A stretch of 64,000 bases of DNA from Flocculibacter collagenilyticus (GTDB lineage Bacteria; Pseudomonadota; Gammaproteobacteria; Enterobacterales; Alteromonadaceae). Both the position numbers and the translations under genes were made by a program. The notes under the pieces are model-generated. The model saw nothing but the letters and a program-made list of their open reading frames with translations. It ran no database searches and was not told the DNA's origin. The first letter of the stretch is position 1. Each line of letters starts with the position of its first letter. The DNA lies in contig NZ_CP059888.1 in the NCBI RefSeq assembly GCF_016469335.1, positions 2,728,001 to 2,792,000 of the forward strand, written 5' to 3'. Shown piece by piece: positions 21,604 to 29,701 of this stretch.

Positions 21604-22044
21604 CTAAGATTGATTACCATAAACGGTTTTAGCGCGGTTAATAAAAGCAGCCACCATATTATTAGCCACTTCATTAAATACTTTACCAAACGCCATTTGA
21701 ATTAATCGATTTTTAAACTCAAATTCCAACGTTAGTATTACCTTGCAAGCATTTTTGTCTAATGGCACAAATGACCACCCGCCCGACAAACGCTTAAAAG
21801 GCCCTTCCACTAATTGCATTTGAATTTTATTTTCAGGTAAAAGTGTATTTTTAGTTGTAAACCACTTACTTAAACCACCTTTCGCAATTTTTAGCGATGC
21901 TGTTATAAACTCTTCATTTTGCTCTAATACCTTTGCATCAGCACAGTCAGGCACAAACTCTGGGTAAGCGTTAATGTTATTAACTAAATCAAACATTTGT
22001 TCTGCACTATGCATAACTAGCGCACTTTTATTTACCTGCGGCAT
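21604..22044 (-). CDS. ratA: RatA family toxin / START-domain protein
   Basis: START/coenzyme-Q-binding (polyketide cyclase-like) protein. In Escherichia coli RatA is described as inhibiting 70S subunit association; its relatives, such as yeast Coq10, bind ubiquinone. The 146 residues start MPQVNKSALVMHSAEQMFDLVNNINAYPEFVPDC, the family's hallmark region, and end in a long amphipathic helix. It is divergent from smpB and followed by rnfH, the order known across gammaproteobacteria. Whether it acts on ribosomes or quinones cannot be seen here. Confidence 0.93.
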   Translation of the reverse strand: MPQVNKSALVMHSAEQMFDLVNNINAYPEFVPDCADAKVLEQNEEFITASLKIAKGGLSKWFTTKNTLLPENKIQMQLVEGPFKRLSGGWSFVPLDKNACKVILTLEFEFKNRLIQMAFGKVFNEVANNMVAAFINRAKTVYGNQS

Positions 22045-22151
22045 AAAAACTTCCCATAATTATCACCTTCACAGTCTAACAAACAATTGATCCTAAATTA
22101 ATTAAAAAAACTCGTACCAAATTAATCTGCAATACGTATAATATTGCCGCT

Positions 22152-22637
22152 ATGGCTAAGAAAAAATCAAAAAACAAATCAAACAGTAATACGATTGCGC
22201 TAAATAAAAAAGCGCGACACGAATATGCACTTACCGACAAGTTTGAAGCGGGTATCAGCTTACAAGGTTGGGAAGTAAAAAGTATTCGTGAAGGCAAAGT
22301 TAATATTGCCGACACCTACGTATTCCTTAAAAATGGTGAAGCGTTTTTACTTAACGCACAAATTCAACCACTTAATAGTGCCTCTACCCATGTAGTGTGC
22401 GACCCAACGCGCGACAGAAAATTGCTACTCAACAAACGCGAACTAAACCGATTAGTAGGCGCAGTTGAACGTGACGGCTTCACATTAGTAACAACAGCAA
22501 TGTACTGGACTAAATGTTGGGTAAAAGTAGAGTTTTATTTGGGTAAAGGTAAAAAAGCCCACGATAAGCGCACCGACATAAAAGACCGCGACTGGGCAAG
22601 AGACAAAGAACGCCTAATGAAACACAAAGCGCGCTAA
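22152..22637 (+). CDS. smpB: SsrA-binding protein SmpB
   Basis: Binds tmRNA and brings it to stalled ribosomes. The 161 residues show the oligonucleotide-binding barrel with [26 protein letters not shown] and the C-terminal basic tail [23 protein letters not shown], which enters the mRNA channel. The partner RNA ssrA lies 990 bp downstream on the same strand. The stop codon is inside the stem of the terminator at 22630-22650. Confidence 0.97.
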   Translation: MAKKKSKNKSNSNTIALNKKARHEYALTDKFEAGISLQGWEVKSIREGKVNIADTYVFLKNGEAFLLNAQIQPLNSASTHVVCDPTRDRKLLLNKRELNRLVGAVERDGFTLVTTAMYWTKCWVKVEFYLGKGKKAHDKRTDIKDRDWARDKERLMKHKAR

Positions 22638-22652
22638 CCCAGCGCGTTTTTT
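22630..22652 (+). terminator. Terminator overlapping the smpB stop codon
   Basis: Stem CGCGCT / AGCGCG with a 5-base loop and six T residues. The left arm contains the last codon and the first base of the stop. Confidence 0.85.
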
Positions 22653-22759
22653 ATTATCCCAATACCTGCCTGTTATTTTTTATACACTTACCGCCATAAC
22701 TGTTACACTCGTTCGTATGTTATTTTGAAAAGCAATCAAACCGCTTAAGGAATCGCTCT

Positions 22760-23539
22760 ATGTGTACAATGAGTTGGTTTTATCATGATGATCAGCTAGA
22801 ACTGTTTTTTAACCGAGACGAACGAAACACGCGCAGTAAAGCCATACCCCCCGCCGTTTACCCATCAAGCGCCGACTCAGCCAATAACATAAATAGTATT
22901 TACGCCAAAGATCCCGACGGCAACGGCACTTGGCTAGGTGTAAACGAACAAGGGTTAGTTGTAGGGTTACTTAACCACTATGCCAGCATGCAGCAACCGA
23001 TTAGCAAACAACACCTACCAACCAATGCACCGCAAAATGCTCAATTTATCAGTCGCGGCCAACTTGTTTTAGACATTTTAAATACACCAAAAAATCAACT
23101 AGAACAAAAGCTAGCCTCAATTAACTGGTTAGATTATCAAGCATGTTATTTATTAATTCTTAACAGCAGCGCCCTGCAAAGTAACGCCTATAAATACATT
23201 TGGGATGGAAAAACACTCAACCACCGCCCCTTACCAAAAATAGTTAGCTCTTCGGCGCTAAGTAGCGAAGGTGTAGTAGGACAACGCATTAAACAATATA
23301 CCCAAGCCAACCCACAAACTATTGAGCAACACCTAGCTTACCATCGCAGCCATCTGCCAACAAAAGGCCCCATGTCAGTATGTATGCATCATACTGAAGG
23401 GCAAACCCAAAACTTGAGCCACATTAGCGTTAATTCACAGCAAGTAACCTATCGCTATTGGGCTGGCTCGCCTTGCCAAACTGAAGAATATTCAACCACT
23501 TGCTTAAAAATAGTCCCAGAAGCTGTACCAATTCCCTAG
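22760..23539 (+). CDS. NRDE family (TANGO2-like) protein
   Basis: Member of the NRDE family, named for the Asn-Arg-Asp-Glu motif seen here in FFNRDERNT. The 259 residues begin MCTM, with Cys at position 2, the expected N-terminal nucleophile of an Ntn-hydrolase-like fold, and carry the conserved DGNGTWLGVNEQGLVVGLLNHY. Eukaryotic TANGO2 is linked to membrane trafficking and haem or lipid handling; bacterial function is not established. It lies between smpB and ssrA and appears to be transcribed alone, since a terminator precedes it. Confidence 0.85.
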   Translation: MCTMSWFYHDDQLELFFNRDERNTRSKAIPPAVYPSSADSANNINSIYAKDPDGNGTWLGVNEQGLVVGLLNHYASMQQPISKQHLPTNAPQNAQFISRGQLVLDILNTPKNQLEQKLASINWLDYQACYLLILNSSALQSNAYKYIWDGKTLNHRPLPKIVSSSALSSEGVVGQRIKQYTQANPQTIEQHLAYHRSHLPTKGPMSVCMHHTEGQTQNLSHISVNSQQVTYRYWAGSPCQTEEYSTTCLKIVPEAVPIP

Positions 23540-23627
23540 ATACCCGAACTAACCATTGCTATTTAAGTCTAACTTCAATAGAATGCCCGAGCTAACCTAT
23601 GCAAAGCATAAGTTAGTAATACTGTAA

Positions 23628-23979
23628 GGGGCTGATTAGGATTCGACAGGATTCACAAACCCTTAGGTGCATGTCGAGGATGTGGTTGGCCTCGTAAAAA
23701 AACCACAAACTTATAGTTGCAAACGACGAAACGTTCGCACTAGCAGCTTAATGCTAGCCGTCACCTCTAAGCTTTTTCTGTTGGCTGGAGTGTTGAGGGT
23801 CACAATAAACAGAATAGCGAGGGAAGCTTGTTCGAGGCTGAACCGCGAAACAGTATCGGACTCGCCAGTTGATAGCCTGTCGTTCGGCGCTTAACTGGTC
23901 AACCTAAAGAACGACTAAGCATGTAGTACCAAAGGCGGCGGCTTTCTGGACGCGGGTTCAAATCCCGCCAGCTCCACCA
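23628..23979 (+). ncRNA. ssrA: Transfer-messenger RNA
   Basis: Rescues stalled ribosomes and tags the stalled peptide for proteolysis. The 5' end GGGGCTGATTAGGATTCGACA and the 3' tRNA-like arm with TTCAAATCCCGCC and terminal GCTCCACCA are diagnostic. The tag reading frame at 23718-23750 encodes ANDETFALAA followed by TAA. Length 352, standard one-piece form. A hairpin terminator follows. The 3' end of ssrA is a known integration site for genomic islands, but I see no second copy of the 3' end in the window. Confidence 0.97.
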
Positions 23980-23985
23980 AATTAA

Positions 23986-24016
23986 GAAAAAGGCGTTCAT
24001 TGCAACGCCTTTTTTT
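23986..24016 (+). terminator. Terminator after tmRNA
   Basis: Stem AAAAAGGCGTT / AACGCCTTTTT with a 6-base loop and a T-run, 10 bp after the mature 3' end. Confidence 0.9.
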
Positions 24017-24045
24017 GTGCCTGAAATTCTAGGCTAATGAACAAT

Positions 24046-24327
24046 TTACTTAGTTATTAGTGCAACTAACGGCAACGCTAAAATCGCTAACACATCCCAC
24101 TTACTCCAAGTTAAATGCCTCACCTTTATATCGTAATGTTCCTTAGCTACAGCAACCAAACTACACGCAACAATCGCAATACTATGTGCAGGTAAATTAA
24201 ATATGCTAAATAGACAGATAGCTATACCACCCACTAAAGCACCATAAATAAAATGAGTAACTTTGTTAGCGTGATTAAACCCTTCAATATTTAACCACTT
24301 CCCACGCCAAATAATTTCAATATCCAA
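24046..24327 (-). CDS. Small polytopic membrane protein of unknown function
   Basis: The 93 residues contain a polar N terminus (IWRGKWLNIEGFNHANK) and three hydrophobic segments (about 25-45, 47-63 and 77-92). The central HYDIKVRHLT between segments 2 and 3 is probably exposed on one face. I do not recognise the family; the shape recalls phage or island membrane proteins described as putative periplasmic lipoproteins. It lies between ssrA and the CRISPR tail on the minus strand, with no close neighbour in the same direction. Confidence 0.5.
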   Translation of the reverse strand: MDIEIIWRGKWLNIEGFNHANKVTHFIYGALVGGIAICLFSIFNLPAHSIAIVACSLVAVAKEHYDIKVRHLTWSKWDVLAILALPLVALITK

Positions 24328-24383
24328 AATACCTCCTTACCAAATAGCTAGCTCTTCAAGCATAGCAATGCCCTTTTAACTCT

Positions 24384-24640
24384 CCAGCCACGTCGCTAAT
24401 CCATCCTTGGAACGTCTCACATCGGCCATCCATGACCTCATTTCCTCAGACTGCGAAACTGTATTTCGGTTCTTCGTTACCTAAGCTGCCTGTGTGGCAG
24501 TGAACGTGATTCAATTCACCAACCACGCCGTTAATCCATCCTTGGAGCGTCTCACATCGGTCATCCATGACCTCACTTCCTCAGACTGCGAAACTTTGTT
24601 TCGGTTCTTCGTCACCTAAGCTGCCTGTGTGGCAGTTCAC
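24384..24640. repeat. 135-bp tandem duplication at the CRISPR tail
   Basis: Copy 1 (24384-24505) and copy 2 (24519-24640) are offset by exactly 135 bp and differ by only a few substitutions. Each ends in a decayed CRISPR repeat: positions 24478-24505 end in AGTGAAC where intact repeats read AGTTCAC, and positions 24613-24640 have CAC for the first three bases. The unique part of each unit has no coding potential that I can see. This is the leader-distal end of the array, duplicated together with its trailer. Confidence 0.85.
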
Positions 24641-26921
24641 ATCTGGATGATGAAGGGAATGTTCTTTCAAGATTTCTAAGCTGCCTGTGTGGCAGTTCAC
24701 AAATAATGAAGGCGCAGTATAAAGGTAGGGAATTTCTAAGCTGCCTGTGTGGCAGTTCACACGTAATTTCAATAAGCTTGAGCTCTTTGTGCGTTTCTAA
24801 GCTGCCTGTGTGGCAGTTCACGTGTCAAACCAGCGCTATGGCAAATTGGGCATTTTCTAAGCTGCCTGTGTGGCAGTTCACTTGTCTGCATGTTGTTCAC
24901 CCGTCATCACTTTTTTCTAAGCTGCCTGTGTGGCAGTTCACTTTCACGCTTAGCCACCCAGTGGCGGGTTGGCTTTCTAAGCTGCCTGTGTGGCAGTTCA
25001 CAAGCAATGGAAAAATGAATACAGAATGCGAATTTTCTAAGCTGCCTGTGTGGCAGTTCACACTGCATGACAACATGAATGCAGAATGCGAATTTTCTAA
25101 GCTGCCTGTGTGGCAGTTCACAGGGCGTATAACACGCAACAAACAGCGTTGTTTTTCTAAGCTGCCTGTGTGGCAGTTCACCTTTAATAGCTTCAATCTG
25201 AACTTGTTCACTATTTCTAAGCTGCCTGTGTGGCAGTTCACCGCCTACGAGGTAGCCAGCTGGATTGGGATATTTTCTAAGCTGCCTGTGTGGCAGTTCA
25301 CCTACTGAGTGTGTGGAAGCACATGTGATGGTGTTTCTAAGCTGCCTGTGTGGCAGTTCACGTAACTCAAGAAAAGGTCAATTTAGAAAAAATTTTCTAA
25401 GCTGCCTGTGTGGCAGTTCACAAGGAGTTGCGTAAAGATGTCACCTGCCCATTTTTCTAAGCTGCCTGTGTGGCAGTTCACATTGTGATACCGACTCAAT
25501 AATATGTGAAGATTTTCTAAGCTGCCTGTGTGGCAGTTCACAAAAGAATGTTCCTGATTACAGGGTGCTTTATTTTCTAAGCTGCCTGTGTGGCAGTTCA
25601 CTGCACACCAGTGGCAAAGGTGTTGTAACGATTTTTCTAAGCTGCCTGTGTGGCAGTTCACGGGTTTTCAAGCATAAGCTTACGTATTTTAGTTTTCTAA
25701 GCTGCCTGTGTGGCAGTTCACTTCCGGCTTCAGAGTAATCAGAATCACTTAAATTTCTAAGCTGCCTGTGTGGCAGTTCACATATGGAACAGTCGGACTT
25801 ATGGGAGAATACATTTCTAAGCTGCCTGTGTGGCAGTTCACAGTTGTTTGAGGGCGTATTCTGACGGTAGCGCTTTCTAAGCTGCCTGTGTGGCAGTTCA
25901 CGCTGAAAGATGGTTATACCACGGCTCAATAATTTTCTAAGCTGCCTGTGTGGCAGTTCACGCAATAACAAGTGCAGCAATTACGTTTCTATCTTTCTAA
26001 GCTGCCTGTGTGGCAGTTCACCGCCAGCAAAGGCACCAGTAGACTCTTGGACATTTCTAAGCTGCCTGTGTGGCAGTTCACCGCGTATGCTTGAATTCAT
26101 TTATACGTTAGACTTTCTAAGCTGCCTGTGTGGCAGTTCACTTCTGTTGACGTAACGCTCTAGCATCCTGGGCTTTCTAAGCTGCCTGTGTGGCAGTTCA
26201 CACTGGTCTTATTGATAATGAAGATATGGAGCATTTCTAAGCTGCCTGTGTGGCAGTTCACGCCAAGAAAGAAGGCCGAAAACAAGACGAATTTTTCTAA
26301 GCTGCCTGTGTGGCAGTTCACGAATTTGCAATTAATCTTACTGTTTTTATTGCTTTCTAAGCTGCCTGTGTGGCAGTTCACATGTCTGTGCCCTGTTCTA
26401 ATCCGAACGGGTCTTTCTAAGCTGCCTGTGTGGCAGTTCACTAAAAGCGATGTTGTTGTTAATGATGGTTTGTTTTCTAAGCTGCCTGTGTGGCAGTTCA
26501 CATTAGCATGCAAATGTCGTCAGTTTCGAGTGCTTTCTAAGCTGCCTGTGTGGCAGTTCACTAAGCATCAATTTGTTGGTTTTGGAAATAGTCTTTCTAA
26601 GCTGCCTGTGTGGCAGTTCACTCAACTTCTAAATCCCAATCGCCCAATTTAGCTTTCTAAGCTGCCTGTGTGGCAGTTCACTTCTGTTGACGTAACGCTC
26701 TAGCATCCTGGGCTTTCTAAGCTGCCTGTGTGGCAGTTCACGCGGATAGCTCGGAAGTTAGGTGGAGCATCAATTTCTAAGCTGCCTGTGTGGCAGTTCA
26801 CGCCAGCAGCCGCACCGCCAACCATTGCGCGTTTTTCTAAGCTGCCTGTGTGACAGTTCACACTTTAGTCGCCAATCGTGCACGTTATGAGTTTTTCTAA
26901 GCTGCCTGTGTGACAGTTCAC
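24613..26921 (-). CRISPR. Type I-F CRISPR array, 39 repeats and 38 spacers
   Basis: Repeats are 28 bp and spacers 32 bp, giving a 60-bp period; one spacer (24761-24793) is 33 bp. On the minus strand the repeat starts GTGAACTGCC and ends GGCAGCTTAGAAA: CTGCC / GGCAG form the Csy4 stem with an ACACA loop, leaving the 8-nt handle CUUAGAAA. Thirty-six repeats run at exact 60-bp steps from 24794; two more are at 24673 and 24733. The repeat at 24613 is decayed, marking the old end. Transcription is on the minus strand from a leader next to cas6f. The two leader-proximal repeats (26834 and 26894) carry a C-to-T change in the 5' arm of the stem. Spacers 26142-26173 and 26682-26713 are identical. Confidence 0.97.
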
Positions 26922-27103
26922 AATAGATTATCATCAAAAAAGTAAGCTGCAATAGTCATTTGGGGTTATTTTGGCTTTTTTACCAAAAATTTAACGGCTA
27001 TTGCAGCCTATTGATTTTATTATTATTTTTTAAAGAGCTATTTTTTTGGTATTTTTTGGATTTTTATTTTGCAACGTAATTTATTGCAAAATAAAGTGTG
27101 TTA
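26922..27103 (-). promoter_or_regulatory. CRISPR leader
   Basis: The 182 bp between the first repeat and cas6f are very AT-rich and noncoding, as expected of a leader that drives array transcription and directs spacer integration. Two inverted repeats stand out: GCTGCAATAG (26946-26955) with CTATTGCAGC (26998-27007), and TTTTGCAA (27067-27074) with TTGCAAAA (27084-27091). The second lies just past the cas6f stop and could end the cas transcript. No clear IHF site (WATCAANNNNTTR) was found by eye. Confidence 0.75.
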
Positions 27104-27748
27104 TTAAAACCAAGGTACTGTTGCATGCTTTTCTTCACTTGAAAAACTTAACCCATAACATGAGTAGCTTCCTTGTTTTGCAACGTTTCGTTTTTTCATT
27201 TCTATAAAAAGCGGAAAGGTTGCTTTTTCAGCAGGTGGCTTATCTTTATTGTTAGATAGGCTTTCCACTCTTATGTAAGGCAGGGTTGAGTCAGCCAGAG
27301 TATGCTTATTTTTAATTGATTGAAGCGCTTCATCAAACGGTATTCCAAATTTTTTGGATTGATAATGCGCTTTTTGCACCACAGTGTCTTGCCTGCGCTT
27401 TTCACCTTTTATATGCTTTCTTGTAAAACAAACATGCTCGGTTACTTCGTCAGGCACATTTCTTACTGTAGTAATATGTACATAATCAGATAGCCTTTCT
27501 AACCATGTTGATAGCTCCAGTTTTTCTAGCTCATCTGATAAATTTGCCAATATTCTTAATTTATTACCTAGATGCTTAATATGTTTCGAGTAAACATATT
27601 TTGGAAAGCTAAGTGCAATTAATGTTTCATTGTCATTATGCTTGCTTTCAACTAAGGCAAGATGGATTTGTTGATATACTTTTTGCCACAAAAAATAGAG
27701 ATCTGTCTCAGGATCGGGCAGCAAAGTAATGTCTATGTAATATTTCAT
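27104..27748 (-). CDS. cas6f: CRISPR RNA endonuclease Cas6f (Csy4)
   Basis: Cuts the repeat stem in pre-crRNA and stays bound to the 3' hairpin of the crRNA. The ATG at 27748 is chosen over the TTG at 27754; it begins MKYYIDITLLPDPE, as in known Csy4 proteins, and puts the catalytic histidine at position 29, as in the Pseudomonas enzyme. The basic helix FTRKHIKGEKRRQ would contact the stem, and the protein ends in the family's VPWF. At 214 residues it is longer than the usual 185-190, with extra sequence in the middle. It is the last cas gene, nearest the array. Confidence 0.95.
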   Translation of the reverse strand: MKYYIDITLLPDPETDLYFLWQKVYQQIHLALVESKHNDNETLIALSFPKYVYSKHIKHLGNKLRILANLSDELEKLELSTWLERLSDYVHITTVRNVPDEVTEHVCFTRKHIKGEKRRQDTVVQKAHYQSKKFGIPFDEALQSIKNKHTLADSTLPYIRVESLSNNKDKPPAEKATFPLFIEMKKRNVAKQGSYSCYGLSFSSEEKHATVPWF

Positions 27749-27756
27749 ACGCAAGC

Positions 27757-28782
27757 CTATTTATCACTTTCTCCGAATACACCACCGCGAACCAGTACAG
27801 CCATAACATAATGCTCATCTTCAATACGCTCAAGTTGCGCACCTCTTGCCCACTTATCAAAAAATGTGTAAAAGTCTTGCTTATCTTTGGGAGTTCTAAA
27901 CGCCCTACCTAAGTTTGTTACCGCACCATATGGCTCAATAGCGATGGCCCCTGCTGTTGTTTCTGGGTTTTCATATTCTGGATACCAAGTATCAATGGAA
28001 CGAAGCGCATTGCCTATTTTTTGTGAATGCATTGCCGCTATGTCGTTTACTGAATACAGTATTTTGCTTTTGCTACCTTTGCCTTTGTCTAGCACTAGCT
28101 CTTCACTTGGGTAAACTTCTTGGGCTTTACCTACTTGCACATAGCATGTGATATCTAGCATTAAGAATTGGTCGTCGCTGGCCAAGGCGTTTGAAATGCG
28201 CTCACCAAGATCAGTTAATTGGCTATCTTGATGGTTGAAATGACGGGTGCTGAATTTAGTGGCATCAAATTTCCATTCATCTTCTGCACCTTTATTTAAT
28301 GCTTTTACAATGACCTCTATGTTCTCTGCACCAACACGATTTCGCCACAAGAAGCGAGCGTTGGCTAAGTTAGTAGCATAGCGAAAACCTAATTCTTTAA
28401 ACCCTTCTTTACTTACATATTCATTTACAGCGGCACTGTAACTTTGCTTAAATTTGGCATTATTACATGCTGATGGTTGCTGCAATCCTCCTAGCACCTT
28501 TAAGGTAAAATGAAGCTTTAATGTGTCTTGTTCAGGTGCTAGTGAGCAAGCATCTACTCGTTGTAAATTCGCTTTTTCTACTTCTGCATTTAGCTTTGCG
28601 GGGTCTTTTTGAGTAGCAGGTTTTAATCTGTTAGAAATAGTGCCACGTACTGATTTTTCGACTAATTTTAGTGCTGAAACCTGATCACGCTCTTGCCACG
28701 TTGTTCCATACATATAACCGTCTGAAGGTACTAATTTTTTTTCAAATGCTAGTACTGATGCTGCGTTTTCATTTTTAGCCAT
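27757..28782 (-). CDS. csy3: Type I-F Cascade backbone protein Cas7f (Csy3)
   Basis: Backbone subunit, six copies of which bind the crRNA spacer in the I-F surveillance complex. The 341 residues match the family's length; characteristic regions are VLAFEKKLVPSDGYMYGTTW at the N terminus and RFLWRNRVGAENIEV in the middle, with GAVTNLGRAFRTPKDKQDFYTFF near the C terminus. A strong GGGAGA site precedes the ATG, as suits the most abundant subunit. It follows csy2 after 19 bp and precedes cas6f. Confidence 0.97.
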   Translation of the reverse strand: MAKNENAASVLAFEKKLVPSDGYMYGTTWQERDQVSALKLVEKSVRGTISNRLKPATQKDPAKLNAEVEKANLQRVDACSLAPEQDTLKLHFTLKVLGGLQQPSACNNAKFKQSYSAAVNEYVSKEGFKELGFRYATNLANARFLWRNRVGAENIEVIVKALNKGAEDEWKFDATKFSTRHFNHQDSQLTDLGERISNALASDDQFLMLDITCYVQVGKAQEVYPSEELVLDKGKGSKSKILYSVNDIAAMHSQKIGNALRSIDTWYPEYENPETTAGAIAIEPYGAVTNLGRAFRTPKDKQDFYTFFDKWARGAQLERIEDEHYVMAVLVRGGVFGESDK

Positions 28783-28801
28783 GTTATTTCTCCCTGTGTA
28801 A

Positions 28802-29701
28802 TTAAATTTTATTATTTTGTTGGCAAAGGTATAAATTATTTTCTAAGTCAGTGTGGTAATGCCAAAGCATGTCATCGAGTGACTTTATTTGATAAGGCAT
28901 CTTGAATTCGCCCAGCGTTACAATTGCTTCAGCAAAGCGGTGTGGGGTGTCTGGGTCGCGTTGATTTTTGGCTTCACTTAACTCACTGATACCATGAAAC
29001 CCTGTTGCTATCGGCACTATCCAACCAGCGGTTTTTCGGTAACTAGTCCAAGTTATATTGTCATCATCGTCTTGTTCACATTGATGGTTAACTTGCAAAT
29101 ATTCCAACATAGCTGCTAATGCATCATTGCCATTTTGCATTGACTCTTGCATTAATTCGCGACGTTCAATAATTGCGTAACCCGGCATGAGTGAGCGTGT
29201 AAATTTTCTTATTTGAGCAGTTTCGTACTCGTCAACAAAGTGAAGCTGAGGCTGGTTAAAATCTAATATATCGCCACCAGCTAACTTCATGGTGTGTAAA
29301 TGCTGTTCCGTTAATTGTATGAAAGCTTCAACTTCATCTTCAAAAATTTCGCTATCGTGCTCATCGTATTCAATTACTAGTGTTACATCTAAATGGCAAC
29401 GAGCTTCTTCTATAAACGCGGATCTTGTGCCATCTTTATCAAGTGGGTTTCCTGTTCCTACAATGGATGAAACAAAATCGTCGCTTCCTTTGTAAGTTTG
29501 TAAATCCATATGATGGCTTATAACAGCAACGCTTGTTAGCTCTAACTCTTCATAACCTGATGCGTTCAACTTTCTTTGTAGAGCATGTGTAAAACCTAGC
29601 CATGCTGTCATAGCAGGAAACCCAATGGTAAAGGGGCTAGATAAGGCGTTAGCGTTGTGAACTTTTATATGCGGTAATACCAGTAACCTTTTTTGGCTCA
29701 T
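28802..29701 (-). CDS. csy2: Type I-F Cascade subunit Cas5f (Csy2)
   Basis: Binds the crRNA 5' handle together with Cas8f. The 299 residues begin LLVLPHIKVHNANALSSPFTIGFPAMTAWLGF, the family's hallmark N terminus, and continue with the expected MPGYAIIERRELMQ in the middle. Its ATG overlaps the csy1 stop by four bases (ATGA), so the two are translationally coupled. Length is standard (about 300-330). Confidence 0.96.
   Translation of the reverse strand: MSQKRLLVLPHIKVHNANALSSPFTIGFPAMTAWLGFTHALQRKLNASGYEELELTSVAVISHHMDLQTYKGSDDFVSSIVGTGNPLDKDGTRSAFIEEARCHLDVTLVIEYDEHDSEIFEDEVEAFIQLTEQHLHTMKLAGGDILDFNQPQLHFVDEYETAQIRKFTRSLMPGYAIIERRELMQESMQNGNDALAAMLEYLQVNHQCEQDDDDNITWTSYRKTAGWIVPIATGFHGISELSEAKNQRDPDTPHRFAEAIVTLGEFKMPYQIKSLDDMLWHYHTDLENNLYLCQQNNKI

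Noticed and set aside
23628-24330. Genomic island integrated at the ssrA 3' end
   Set aside because: No integrase gene and no second copy of the tmRNA 3' end occur in the window, so the CRISPR locus cannot be called a site-specific island.
24581-26952. Long open frames on both strands across the repeats
   Set aside because: They come from the regular 60-bp CRISPR period, which contains no in-frame stops in some frames. The repeated residues are the translated repeat, not a protein.
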